Assembly: GCA_029880385.1 (NCBI GenBank)
Contig: JAOUOM010000153.1
Span: 1-5,912 of the forward strand
Origin: Cyclobacteriaceae bacterium
GTDB lineage: Bacteria; Bacteroidota; Bacteroidia; Cytophagales; Cyclobacteriaceae
DNA length: 5,912 nucleotides
Direction: 5' to 3'
Positions 1 through 5,912 of the stretch are shown here, piece after piece. Each line of letters opens with the position of its first letter. The first letter of the stretch is position 1. The position numbers and the translations under genes are program-made. The notes under the pieces are model-generated. The model searched no databases, had not been told where the DNA came from, and worked only from the letters and a program-made list of their open reading frames with translations.

Positions 1-51
1 GCCGAGCATCTTTGGGAGGTGAGCGAACAGCTGGTGGAGCCTTTTCGTTAG
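1..51 (+). CDS. Partial C-terminus of a convergent gene, probably an SDR-family oxidoreductase
   Basis: Plus-strand frame 1 is open from the window edge and ends at a TAG at 49-51. It reads AEHLWEVSEQLVEPFR. The pattern of a small residue, then LWEVSE and a hydrophobic residue resembles the C-terminal helix of retinol dehydrogenase-like short-chain dehydrogenases, which often end in a LWELSE-type motif. That family assignment is from memory and rests on 16 residues, so no substrate can be given. These 51 bases are more GC-rich than the spacers on this side of the cassette, which fits coding sequence. The stop lies one base from the stop of the minus-strand dehydrogenase, so the two genes meet tail to tail. 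Alternatives are a chance open frame over intergenic sequence, or an unrelated protein with a similar ending. Confidence 0.5.
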   Translation, partial: AEHLWEVSEQLVEPFR

Positions 52-52
52 G

Positions 53-1312
53 TCAAAGCCGCCCTGTGGTAAATTCCTTCGGGATCAACCCTTTCACATC
101 AAAAATGACAGGAACCGTTCCGGATAATGCTTTCCAGTCAAGCGACGAAAACCCATCATGTGATACGGCTAAAATTATAGCCGTATATTGGGTGAAATCC
201 AGGTCATCAATGAGTTCAATGCCATACTCGATGCTAACCTCTTCCTTATTGGCATGTGGATCGTGGACATCTACCACCAGGTGGTAATCCTGAAGTTCAT
301 GAATAATGTCCACAACACGGGTATTGCGTACATCCGGACAATTTTCTTTGAATGTAATTCCCAATACCAGAACCCTGGTTTCCTGATTCAGCGTCTTTTT
401 GGCAGCCAATAATTTCACAACACGTTGTCCGACAATGGCACCCATGTTGTCGTTTATTTTGCGTCCGGCCAGAATGACCTGTGGCTTATAGCCTACTGCT
501 TCTGCCTTATAGGTGAGGTAATAGGGATCGACCCCAATACAATGCCCGCCAACCAGTCCGGGCGAAAAATTAAGAAAATTCCATTTTGTACCCGCAGCTT
601 CAAGGACTTCCCTTGTGTCAATACCCAAGCGTTCGAAGATCAGCGAAAGCTCATTGACAAATGCAATGTTTATATCACGTTGTGCATTTTCTATGGCTTT
701 TGCAGCTTCGGCTACTTTGAGTGAAGAGGCCAGAAAGGTACCGGCACGAATGATACTGGCATAAAAATCGTCGACGATTTTGGCAGCGGCGGGCGTACTG
801 CCACTGGTCACTTTTCGGATACTGGTCAATCGATGCGTTTTATCCCCCGGATTAATGCGTTCAGGTGAATATCCGCAATAAAAGTCCGTATTAAATTTCA
901 GTCCGCTTTTTTCTTCCAGAATGGGGACACATACTTCTTCCGTGCATCCGGGAAACACAGTGGATTCGTATACGACGATATCCCCTTTTTTCAATAGGCT
1001 CCCTAATAGGGTTGTGGCATTGATCAGCGGATTAAGGTCTGGTTTTTTATGTTCGTCCACCGGGGTAGGCACGGTGACGATATAAAAATTGCAGGATTTC
1101 AGGTCATGTATATCACTTGAAAACGTTAATTTTTTTGCTTGTACAAAATCAGTCTCTTCTGCTTCAAGCGTACGGTCATACCCGTCAATTAATTCCCTTA
1201 CCCTGCCTTTGTTTATATCAAAACCTACGGTAGTGTGAATTTTGCCGCACTCAAGGGCAAGAGGGAGCCCCACATAACCCAGACCAACCACACCGATGTT
1301 TAGGGAGTGCAT
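53..1312 (-). CDS. tviB: UDP-N-acetylhexosamine 6-dehydrogenase, TviB/VipA/WbpO type
   Basis: This cytosolic enzyme oxidises C6 of UDP-GlcNAc or UDP-GalNAc in two NAD+-dependent steps, giving an amino-uronic acid precursor for capsule or O-antigen. The 419-residue protein is full length for the family. Visible landmarks are the Rossmann motif GLGYVG (10-15), YESTVFPGCTEE (115-126), SPERINPG (149-156), the central helix AEAAKAIENAQRD with Lys205 and Asn209, the catalytic loop GGHCIGVDPYY with nucleophile Cys258, and TFKENCPDVRNTR (320-332). GGHC and FKENCPD separate it from UDP-glucose dehydrogenases such as the gene two upstream. From memory it aligns along its whole length with Salmonella TviB, including the final RL. 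Whether it prefers the Glc or Gal epimer cannot be read from sequence. The ATG lies 1 base after the decarboxylase stop and has no Shine-Dalgarno motif, so translation is probably coupled. It is the last gene of the run. No TviC/WbpP-type C4-epimerase is in view. Confidence 0.93.
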   Translation of the reverse strand: MHSLNIGVVGLGYVGLPLALECGKIHTTVGFDINKGRVRELIDGYDRTLEAEETDFVQAKKLTFSSDIHDLKSCNFYIVTVPTPVDEHKKPDLNPLINATTLLGSLLKKGDIVVYESTVFPGCTEEVCVPILEEKSGLKFNTDFYCGYSPERINPGDKTHRLTSIRKVTSGSTPAAAKIVDDFYASIIRAGTFLASSLKVAEAAKAIENAQRDINIAFVNELSLIFERLGIDTREVLEAAGTKWNFLNFSPGLVGGHCIGVDPYYLTYKAEAVGYKPQVILAGRKINDNMGAIVGQRVVKLLAAKKTLNQETRVLVLGITFKENCPDVRNTRVVDIIHELQDYHLVVDVHDPHANKEEVSIEYGIELIDDLDFTQYTAIILAVSHDGFSSLDWKALSGTVPVIFDVKGLIPKEFTTGRL

Positions 1313-1313
1313 T

Positions 1314-2252
1314 TTAGCCGTTTATTTTCTTTTTAAAATACTCCAATGTAGGCTTCATTCCTTCTGCACGGGAATATTTTGGTTCCCAATTCAGGATTTC
1401 CTTTGCGCGTGTAGTGTCCGGTTTCCTTTGTTTGGGATCATCTGTAGGCAAAGGAAAATATTTGATTTTGGACGTGCTTCCCGTTAGTTTCAGAATTTCT
1501 TCCGCAAATTCATTGATGGTGATTTCCTGTGGGTTACCGATATTGACGGGATGGGGGTAGTCGCTCATCAGCAAGCGGTAAATTCCTTCGACCAAGTCAT
1601 CAACATAGGTAAAAGAGCGTGTCTGGCTACCATCTCCAAAAGCGGTCAGGTCTTCACCCCTAAGTGCCTGTGAAATGAAGGCAGGGAGTACACGTCCGTC
1701 GTTTAGTCGCATGCGTGGGCCGAATGTGTTGAATATCCGTACAATGCGCGTTTCAAGTCCGTGAAACGTATGGTAGGCCATAGTCAGGGCTTCCTGAAAG
1801 CGTTTGGCTTCATCATATACACCACGAGGGCCGACCGGGTTTACATTTCCCCAATAATCCTCGGTTTGAGGGTGGACCAGCGGATCCCCATATACTTCGG
1901 AGGTAGACGCAACCAATATGCGGGCACCCTTGTCTTTGGCCAGTCCGAGACAGTTCAAGGTACCTAATGAACCCACTTTCATGGTTTGAATAGGCATTTT
2001 CAGGTATTCGATGGGGCTGGCAGGGGAAGCAAAATGGAGGATATAATCCAGCTTGCCGGGTATGTGGACGAATTTGGAAACATCATGATGGTGAAACTCA
2101 AAATTCTTTTCAGGCATCAGGTGAGCGATGTTTTCCATATCACCCGTTATCAGGTTGTCCATGGCAATGACATGATAACCTTCATTAAAAAACCTGTCAC
2201 ACAGATGGGATCCCAGGAATCCGGCACCGCCGGTAATCAATACTTTTTTCAT
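1314..2252 (-). CDS. uxs: UDP-glucuronate decarboxylase (UDP-xylose synthase)
   Basis: This extended short-chain dehydrogenase converts UDP-glucuronate to UDP-xylose through a 4-keto intermediate, using bound NAD+. At 312 residues it has the size of bacterial soluble UXS proteins, without the N-terminal membrane anchor of animal forms. It shows the cofactor motif GGAGFLG (8-14), LHFASPASP (72-80), STSEVYGDP (116-124) with Glu119, the catalytic pair Tyr146 and Lys150 in YDEAK, RIFNTFGPRM (172-181), and the C-terminal DDPKQRKPD (271-279) with Arg276. HFASPASP and the DDP-QRKPD segment are typical of UXS rather than of generic UDP-glucose epimerases or the bifunctional ArnA decarboxylase. It begins 2 bases after the UDP-glucose dehydrogenase stop, so the enzyme making its substrate is encoded directly before it. 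The upstream sequence is A/T-rich without a Shine-Dalgarno motif. A related 4-keto-pentose synthase is possible but less likely. Confidence 0.93.
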   Translation of the reverse strand: MKKVLITGGAGFLGSHLCDRFFNEGYHVIAMDNLITGDMENIAHLMPEKNFEFHHHDVSKFVHIPGKLDYILHFASPASPIEYLKMPIQTMKVGSLGTLNCLGLAKDKGARILVASTSEVYGDPLVHPQTEDYWGNVNPVGPRGVYDEAKRFQEALTMAYHTFHGLETRIVRIFNTFGPRMRLNDGRVLPAFISQALRGEDLTAFGDGSQTRSFTYVDDLVEGIYRLLMSDYPHPVNIGNPQEITINEFAEEILKLTGSTSKIKYFPLPTDDPKQRKPDTTRAKEILNWEPKYSRAEGMKPTLEYFKKKING

Positions 2253-2254
2253 TG

Positions 2255-3565
2255 TTAATTTATTCTTTTTCGCCCGATACTAAAGTATGTAAAGCCAAGT
2301 GCTTCCATTTGAGTCAGGTCATATAGATTTCTACCATCAAAGATGGCTTTATTTTTTAAGGCGGCTTCTAATTTGTCAAATTCCGGAGTTCGGAATACAG
2401 GCCACTCGGTCATGATCATGAGCGCATCTGCCTGTTCAACGGCATCATATTCGTCTTTGGCAAAATATACCTGGCTGCCAAACAAGGCTTCCACATTTTC
2501 CATGGCTTCCGGATCGTATGCCCGCACGTTTGCTCCTTTGTCCAGGAGCACCCGGATATTTTCAAGGGCGGGTGCCTCACGGATGTCATCCGTATAAGGC
2601 TTAAAGGCCAGTCCCCAGATCGCAATGGTTTTCCCTGCTATATTTCCATCAAAATACTCGATCATTGGGTTGATCATTTTTTGTTTTTGATGATGGTTTA
2701 CTCCCATGACGGCATTGAGTATTTCAAAATCATAATTAACATCTGCGGCAGATTTGGCCAATGCCTGAACGTCTTTGGGGAAGCAACTTCCACCGTAGCC
2801 AATTCCCGCAAATAAAAACCGTCTCCCAATCCGGTCATCTGTACCGACTCCTTTTCGCACCATGTCCACATCCGCACCCAATAATTCGCACAGATTGGCA
2901 ATTTCATTCATAAAAGTAATTTTGGTAGCCAGGAAGGAATTGGCAGCATATTTTGTTAATTCAGCCGAACGGATGTCCATGTTGATAATGGGATTTCCCT
3001 GGCGGACAAATGGGGCGTATAATTTACCCATTACCTGCTGGGCTCTTTCAGAAGCTGCCCCGATGACTACCCGGTCGGGTTTCATGAAATCCTCCACGGC
3101 AACCCCTTCACGCAAAAATTCCGGGTTAGAAACCACATCAAACTCAACCGTTGCGTTTTTCGCAATGGCTTCATGTACTTTTTCGGCTGTCCCCACCGGA
3201 ACGGTGCTTTTGTCCACTATTACGGTGTATTCACTCAGGATTGGGCCCAGGTCGTTGGCTACCTTTAGTACATATTGTAAGTCAGCAGAACCATCTTCGC
3301 CCGGAGGCGTAGGCAATGCTAGAAAAATGATTTTTGCCCCTTTGATACCTTCAGCTAAATTGGTCGTAAAGTCGAGCCGCCCCTGACGTATATTTCGTTC
3401 AAACAATGGTTCCAGACCCGGTTCGTAGATTGTTACTTTTCCGCTTTGGAGTTTTTGGATTTTTGCTTCGTCAATGTCTACACAGGTTACATGATTGCCT
3501 GTTTCTGCAAAGCATGTGCCAGTGACCAGGCCTACATATCCGGTACCTACTACAGCAATTTTCAT
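2255..3565 (-). CDS. ugd: UDP-glucose 6-dehydrogenase
   Basis: It oxidises UDP-glucose to UDP-glucuronate with two NAD+ in the cytosol. The 436-residue protein is complete, with the family's usual order: N-terminal Rossmann fold with GTGYVG (7-12), DKSTVPVGT (118-126), SNPEFLREG (146-154) with Glu149, the central helix ELTKYAANSFLA with Lys205 and Asn209, the catalytic loop GYGGSCFPKD with Cys261, and the C-terminal domain with WGLAFKPYTDDIRE (317-330). GGSCFPKD and FKPYTDDIRE mark the UDP-glucose class as opposed to the UDP-HexNAc class. The ATG follows an A-rich stretch with no Shine-Dalgarno motif. It is the first gene after the 92-base spacer and lies 2 bases ahead of the decarboxylase that uses its product. 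UDP-glucuronate may also be used directly in the glycan. Members of this family are often controlled by bacterial tyrosine kinases, but nothing here shows that. Confidence 0.96.
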   Translation of the reverse strand: MKIAVVGTGYVGLVTGTCFAETGNHVTCVDIDEAKIQKLQSGKVTIYEPGLEPLFERNIRQGRLDFTTNLAEGIKGAKIIFLALPTPPGEDGSADLQYVLKVANDLGPILSEYTVIVDKSTVPVGTAEKVHEAIAKNATVEFDVVSNPEFLREGVAVEDFMKPDRVVIGAASERAQQVMGKLYAPFVRQGNPIINMDIRSAELTKYAANSFLATKITFMNEIANLCELLGADVDMVRKGVGTDDRIGRRFLFAGIGYGGSCFPKDVQALAKSAADVNYDFEILNAVMGVNHHQKQKMINPMIEYFDGNIAGKTIAIWGLAFKPYTDDIREAPALENIRVLLDKGANVRAYDPEAMENVEALFGSQVYFAKDEYDAVEQADALMIMTEWPVFRTPEFDKLEAALKNKAIFDGRNLYDLTQMEALGFTYFSIGRKRIN

Positions 3566-3598
3566 TTTGTTATTTTTAAGTGGCTTACTATCTTTTTA

Positions 3599-3616
3599 TT
3601 GTCATTTATTTGACAA
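3599..3616. repeat. Perfect 6+6 inverted repeat in the rfbC-ugd spacer
   Basis: The arms TTGTCA and TGACAA flank a 6-base AT spacer (TTTATT on the plus strand). The symmetry is exact within the arms and breaks at the next base outward (A opposite A). It lies 33 bases before the ugd start codon. It could be a small operator, a weak RNA hairpin or chance. The short AT-rich stem and missing U-tail argue against a strong terminator. Confidence 0.45.
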
Positions 3617-3629
3617 ATGAGCCCAACAG

Positions 3630-3656
3630 TACATGAAATATCTGCAGGACCATGTA
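3630..3656. repeat. Short inverted repeat just after the rfbC stop codon
   Basis: The arms TACATG (3630-3635) and CATGTA (3651-3656) are exact reverse complements around a 15-base loop that itself contains the palindrome CTGCAG. It starts one base past the rfbC stop on the minus strand. The stem is only 6 pairs and no T-run follows, so any role as a transcript 3' end or processing site is speculative, and chance is quite possible. Confidence 0.25.
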
Positions 3657-3657
3657 A

Positions 3658-4179
3658 TTATAAAAACTTGTGATTTAAATCTTTCTGCGAAACTAGGGGA
3701 GTCTGAGTTAATTCCCAATCAATATTCAATTTAGGATCATCATAACGTATTCCTCCTTCCTGATCAGGTGTGTAAAAGTTGTCAACGGCATAGTGAAAAA
3801 CCGTGTGATCCGCCAATGTATAATACCCATGGGCAAATCCACGGGGAATAAGTAAGAAAGTATCTGGCTGATCTATCACTATTTTGAAATGCGCCAAATA
3901 GGTAGGGCTTTCTTTACGACAATCAACTACTACGTCCATTACAGAGCCGGAAATTACACCCACAAATTTGGCTTGAGCGTACTCATTTTTTTGAAAATGC
4001 AAACCCCTCAGTACGTTTTGTTCGGACTTGGCAAAATTGATTTGCTTTACCTCAAATGAAATTCCGGCTTCCTGAAAAGCTTGTTTGTGGTAGGATTCCA
4101 TAAAGAATCCCCGATCGTCCCCAAACTTTTTTGCATGTATGACCACACATCCCGCTAATGGGGTTTTAACTATTTCCAT
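3658..4179 (-). CDS. rfbC: dTDP-4-dehydrorhamnose 3,5-epimerase
   Basis: RfbC (RmlC) epimerises C3 and C5 of dTDP-4-keto-6-deoxyglucose to give dTDP-4-keto-L-rhamnose. At 173 residues it is close to the usual 175-185. The cupin fold markers are present: FGDDRGFF (19-26), NVLRGLHFQ (55-63) with the catalytic base His61, Lys71 in AQAKFVGV, the strand GSVMDVVVDCRKESPT (78-93), PRGFAHGYY (112-120), the expected catalytic Tyr130 in FHYAVDNFY, and IDWEL (153-157) with Asp154, the likely partner of His61. Residue roles are by analogy with characterised RmlC. The ATG overlaps the end of rfbA by 10 bases. It is the only start in the cassette with a purine-rich AAAGGA, but this abuts the ATG directly, so its value as a ribosome binding site is doubtful. 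Family alignment supports this start, since the usual short strand precedes FGDDRGFF. Confidence 0.95.
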   Translation of the reverse strand: MEIVKTPLAGCVVIHAKKFGDDRGFFMESYHKQAFQEAGISFEVKQINFAKSEQNVLRGLHFQKNEYAQAKFVGVISGSVMDVVVDCRKESPTYLAHFKIVIDQPDTFLLIPRGFAHGYYTLADHTVFHYAVDNFYTPDQEGGIRYDDPKLNIDWELTQTPLVSQKDLNHKFL

Positions 4180-5036
4180 TCCTTTAATTTCAATAAATAT
4201 TCACCATAGCCACTTTTTTCGAGGGGTCGGGCCAAAGCCACTAATTTTTCATGGCTGATGTACCCCATTTTGAAGGCGACTTCTTCAATACATCCTATTT
4301 TTAATCCCTGTCTCGTTTCAATGGCATGTACAAATTGCCCGGCTTCCAGCAGGGAAGTAACCGTACCTGTATCCAGCCAGGCTGTGCCACGGTCAAGTAC
4401 CTGCACACGTAACCTGCCCTGTTTCAGGTATTGGTTGTTTATTTCGGTTATTTCCAGTTCACCGCGACTACTCGGACGGATATTTTTAGCAATGTCAACT
4501 ACCTGATTGTCATAAAAATATAAGCCAGGAACTGCAAAATTCGATTTGGGTTGAGCTGGCTTTTCTTCTATGGAAAGCACTTTTTTGTTTTCGTCAAATT
4601 CAACCACACCGTAACGTTCCGGATCATTGACATGATAGGCAAATACGATGCCTCCTTCTGGCTGGGAGCAGGTTTGTAGTTTTTTTGATAAGCCGGAGGC
4701 ATAAAAAATATTGTCGCCCAGCACAAGCGAGACACTATCATTTCCGATAAATTTTTCGCCAATCAAAAATGCCTGGGCAAGTCCTTCCGGCTTTTCCTGT
4801 ACTTCATAGGAAAATGAACAGCCCAGTGCTTCCCCATTTCCCAGCAACTCTTTAAAAACAGGTAAATCCCTGGGTGTTGAAATGATCAGGATATCCCGAA
4901 TCCCAGCCAGCATCAGCACAGAAAGCGGGTAATAGATCATGGGCTTGTCATAGACGGGCAGTATTTGTTTGCTTACGGCCAGTGTCAGGGGATGCAGGCG
5001 TGTGCCGGAACCCCCGGCCAGTACGATTCCTTTCAT
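4170..5036 (-). CDS. rfbA: Glucose-1-phosphate thymidylyltransferase
   Basis: RfbA (RmlA) joins dTTP and glucose-1-phosphate to give dTDP-glucose, the entry step of the dTDP-sugar pathway, and is usually feedback-inhibited by dTDP-L-rhamnose. The 288-residue protein matches the family length. Motifs are the nucleotide-binding loop LAGGSGTRLHPLT (6-18), SKQILPVYDKPMIYYPL (22-38), the metal site LGDNIFY (106-112) with Asp108, SIEEKP (155-160), RGELEITEIN (191-200) and the second metal Asp222 in AWLDTGT. The start is placed at the ATG at 5036 because the family begins MKGIVLAGGSGTR. A longer frame starting at 5096 adds 20 residues that overlap rfbB and have no family counterpart. The start overlaps the rfbB stop in an ATGA arrangement, 4 bases shared, and no Shine-Dalgarno motif is seen, so translational coupling is likely. 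The 3' end overlaps rfbC. Confidence 0.96.
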   Translation of the reverse strand: MKGIVLAGGSGTRLHPLTLAVSKQILPVYDKPMIYYPLSVLMLAGIRDILIISTPRDLPVFKELLGNGEALGCSFSYEVQEKPEGLAQAFLIGEKFIGNDSVSLVLGDNIFYASGLSKKLQTCSQPEGGIVFAYHVNDPERYGVVEFDENKKVLSIEEKPAQPKSNFAVPGLYFYDNQVVDIAKNIRPSSRGELEITEINNQYLKQGRLRVQVLDRGTAWLDTGTVTSLLEAGQFVHAIETRQGLKIGCIEEVAFKMGYISHEKLVALARPLEKSGYGEYLLKLKEWK

Positions 5037-5912
5037 GATTGATAGTATTCGTTGAAATAATCCTGATAATTTCCCGAAGTTACGTTTTCCAGCCAACTCT
5101 CGTTTGCCAGGTACCAGGCTACTGTTTTGCGTAACCCTTCTTCAAACTGGAGAGATGGAGACCAGCCTAATTCCTGTGTGATTTTTGTTGCGTCGATTGC
5201 GTATCGGGCATCATGTCCTTTACGGTCCGTCACATAAGTGATCAGCTTTTGTGACGAGCCCTTTTTATGCCCCAGCTCTTCATCCATTATGGTACATAAA
5301 AGATGGATCAGGTCTATGTTTTTCCATTCATTTATCCCTCCGATATTATAGGTTTCACCGGATTTTCCTTTATGAAAAACCTGATCGATGGCCGATGCAT
5401 GGTCTTCTACATACAGCCAATCCCGAATATTTTCACCTGTGCCATAGACGGGGATGCTTTTTCCCTGTTTGATGTTGTTGATGGCGAGCGGGATAAGTTT
5501 TTCAGGAAACTGATTTGGGCCATAATTATTTGAGCAGTTGCTGATCACAATGGGCAAGCCATAGGTATTGTGGTAGGCCCTGACAAAGTGATCGGATGAT
5601 GCCTTTGAGGCTGAATAGGGGGATCGGGGATCGTATGGGGTGTATTCGGTGAACAGTCCATCGTCGTGCAGCGATCCGTAAACTTCATCGGTGGAAATAT
5701 GGTAAAATAATTTTCCATCTGGCTGATGCCAGTATTTTTTAGCAGCATTAAGCAGGTTAACGGTACCGATTACATTGGTTTCCACAAAAGCCAGCGGGTT
5801 TCGAATAGACCGGTCGACATGTGATTCAGCGGCCAGGTGAATGATCCCATCGATGGAATGCGACTCAAAAAGTAACTCAAGGTCACCGGGCTGGTTAATA
5901 TCACCCTTTACA
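5033..5912 (-). CDS. rfbB: dTDP-glucose 4,6-dehydratase, N-terminus cut by window edge
   Basis: RfbB (RmlB) converts dTDP-glucose to dTDP-4-keto-6-deoxyglucose with bound NAD+. The frame is open to the right edge. The first full codon is at 5911, giving 292 visible residues that begin VKGDI, so about 55-60 residues are missing, including the GxxGxxG cofactor loop. Seen, numbered from the visible start: IHLAAESHVDRSI (24-36), STDEVYGSL (73-81) with Asp75 and Glu76 as the acid/base pair, the catalytic Tyr99 and Lys103 in YSASK, SNNYGPNQFPEKLIP, and the C-terminal DRKGHDARYAID. The GTG at 5785 is internal: conserved family sequence continues upstream of it, so it is not the start. The ESHVDRSI and DEVYG motifs fit RmlB rather than GDP-mannose dehydratase or UDP-glucose epimerase. 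It comes first in the visible rfbBAC set and overlaps rfbA by 4 bases. Confidence 0.96.
   Translation of the reverse strand, partial: VKGDINQPGDLELLFESHSIDGIIHLAAESHVDRSIRNPLAFVETNVIGTVNLLNAAKKYWHQPDGKLFYHISTDEVYGSLHDDGLFTEYTPYDPRSPYSASKASSDHFVRAYHNTYGLPIVISNCSNNYGPNQFPEKLIPLAINNIKQGKSIPVYGTGENIRDWLYVEDHASAIDQVFHKGKSGETYNIGGINEWKNIDLIHLLCTIMDEELGHKKGSSQKLITYVTDRKGHDARYAIDATKITQELGWSPSLQFEEGLRKTVAWYLANESWLENVTSGNYQDYFNEYYQS

Larger units (their letters stand above)
3566..3657. other. 92-base intergenic spacer between rfbC and ugd
   Basis: This is the only sizeable gap in the cassette. It is AT-rich and has no convincing reading frame. It holds two short inverted repeats (3599-3616 and 3630-3656). 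Neither is followed by a T-run on the minus strand, so a standard intrinsic terminator is not supported. I found no clear Bacteroidota-type promoter (TTTG near -33 with TAnnTTTG near -7). A weak sigma-70-like pair can be drawn on the minus strand, TTGTCA (3616-3611) and GATAGT 18 bases later. The spacer may therefore carry an internal promoter or regulatory site for ugd-uxs-tviB, but the sequence does not settle it. Confidence 0.4.

Noticed and set aside
1..84. A minus-strand frame open from 84 to the left edge, with an ATG at 9-7, as the start of a next operon gene
   Set aside because: It has no start codon before position 9 and no upstream signal, and the plus-strand frame over the same bases reads as a more convincing protein C-terminus. 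It cannot be fully excluded without more sequence.
68..1590. The 14-base direct match GGTAAATTCCTTCG at 68-81 and 1577-1590
   Set aside because: Both copies lie inside coding sequence of unrelated genes and encode different residues. One such match in about 6 kb is compatible with chance.
2862..3386. A 174-codon plus-strand open frame opposite ugd
   Set aside because: It is an antisense shadow of a strongly conserved UDP-glucose dehydrogenase and its translation shows no recognisable domain. The same holds for the other frames opposite or offset from the six genes.
3591..3616. Intrinsic terminator between rfbC and ugd
   Set aside because: The stem is 6 AT-rich base pairs and no T-run follows on the minus strand. 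Recorded only as an inverted repeat.
5037..5096. A 20-residue N-terminal extension of rfbA starting at 5096
   Set aside because: It overlaps the rfbB coding end and has no counterpart in the family. The conserved start MKGIVLAGGSGTR lies exactly at the ATG at 5036.
5783..5785. GTG as the start of rfbB
   Set aside because: Conserved RmlB sequence (VKGDI, HLAAESHVDRSI) continues in frame upstream to the window edge, so this is an internal valine codon.

Overview
The window is a tightly packed nucleotide-sugar cassette, the kind that feeds a surface polysaccharide (O-antigen, capsule or exopolysaccharide). Six genes lie on the minus strand and are read from right to left. The right edge cuts the first one. 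The end of a seventh, convergent gene appears to lie on the plus strand at the extreme left. No RNA gene, mobile element or CRISPR array was found.

The organism is most likely a member of the Bacteroidota, perhaps Cytophagales or a relative. This is inferred from protein style, moderate GC with AT-rich spacers, and start codons preceded by A-rich sequence with almost no Shine-Dalgarno motif. It was not confirmed by any search.

From right to left the layout is as follows. (1) 5912-5033, dTDP-glucose 4,6-dehydratase, lacking its N-terminus. (2) 5036-4170, glucose-1-phosphate thymidylyltransferase. (3) 4179-3658, dTDP-4-dehydrorhamnose 3,5-epimerase. These three overlap by 4 and 10 bases. (4) A 92-base spacer with two short inverted repeats. 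(5) 3565-2255, UDP-glucose 6-dehydrogenase. (6) 2252-1314, UDP-glucuronate decarboxylase. (7) 1312-53, a TviB/WbpO-type UDP-N-acetylhexosamine 6-dehydrogenase. The last three are separated by only 2 and 1 bases. (8) 1-51 on the plus strand, the apparent C-terminus of an SDR-like oxidoreductase, whose stop codon is one base from the stop of the TviB-type gene.

Together the genes supply three precursor branches. RfbA and RfbB make dTDP-4-keto-6-deoxyglucose from glucose-1-phosphate, and RfbC epimerises it to dTDP-4-keto-L-rhamnose. UGD oxidises UDP-glucose to UDP-glucuronate, and UXS decarboxylates that to UDP-xylose. The TviB-type enzyme makes a UDP-N-acetylhexosaminuronate. The predicted glycan therefore draws on rhamnose or a related 6-deoxysugar, glucuronate and/or xylose, and an amino-uronic acid. 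The final rhamnose reductase (RfbD/RmlD) is absent from the visible part, and so are any glycosyltransferases, flippase or polymerase. All visible enzymes belong to known families and look intact, apart from the edge truncations. I see no sign of a previously undescribed system.
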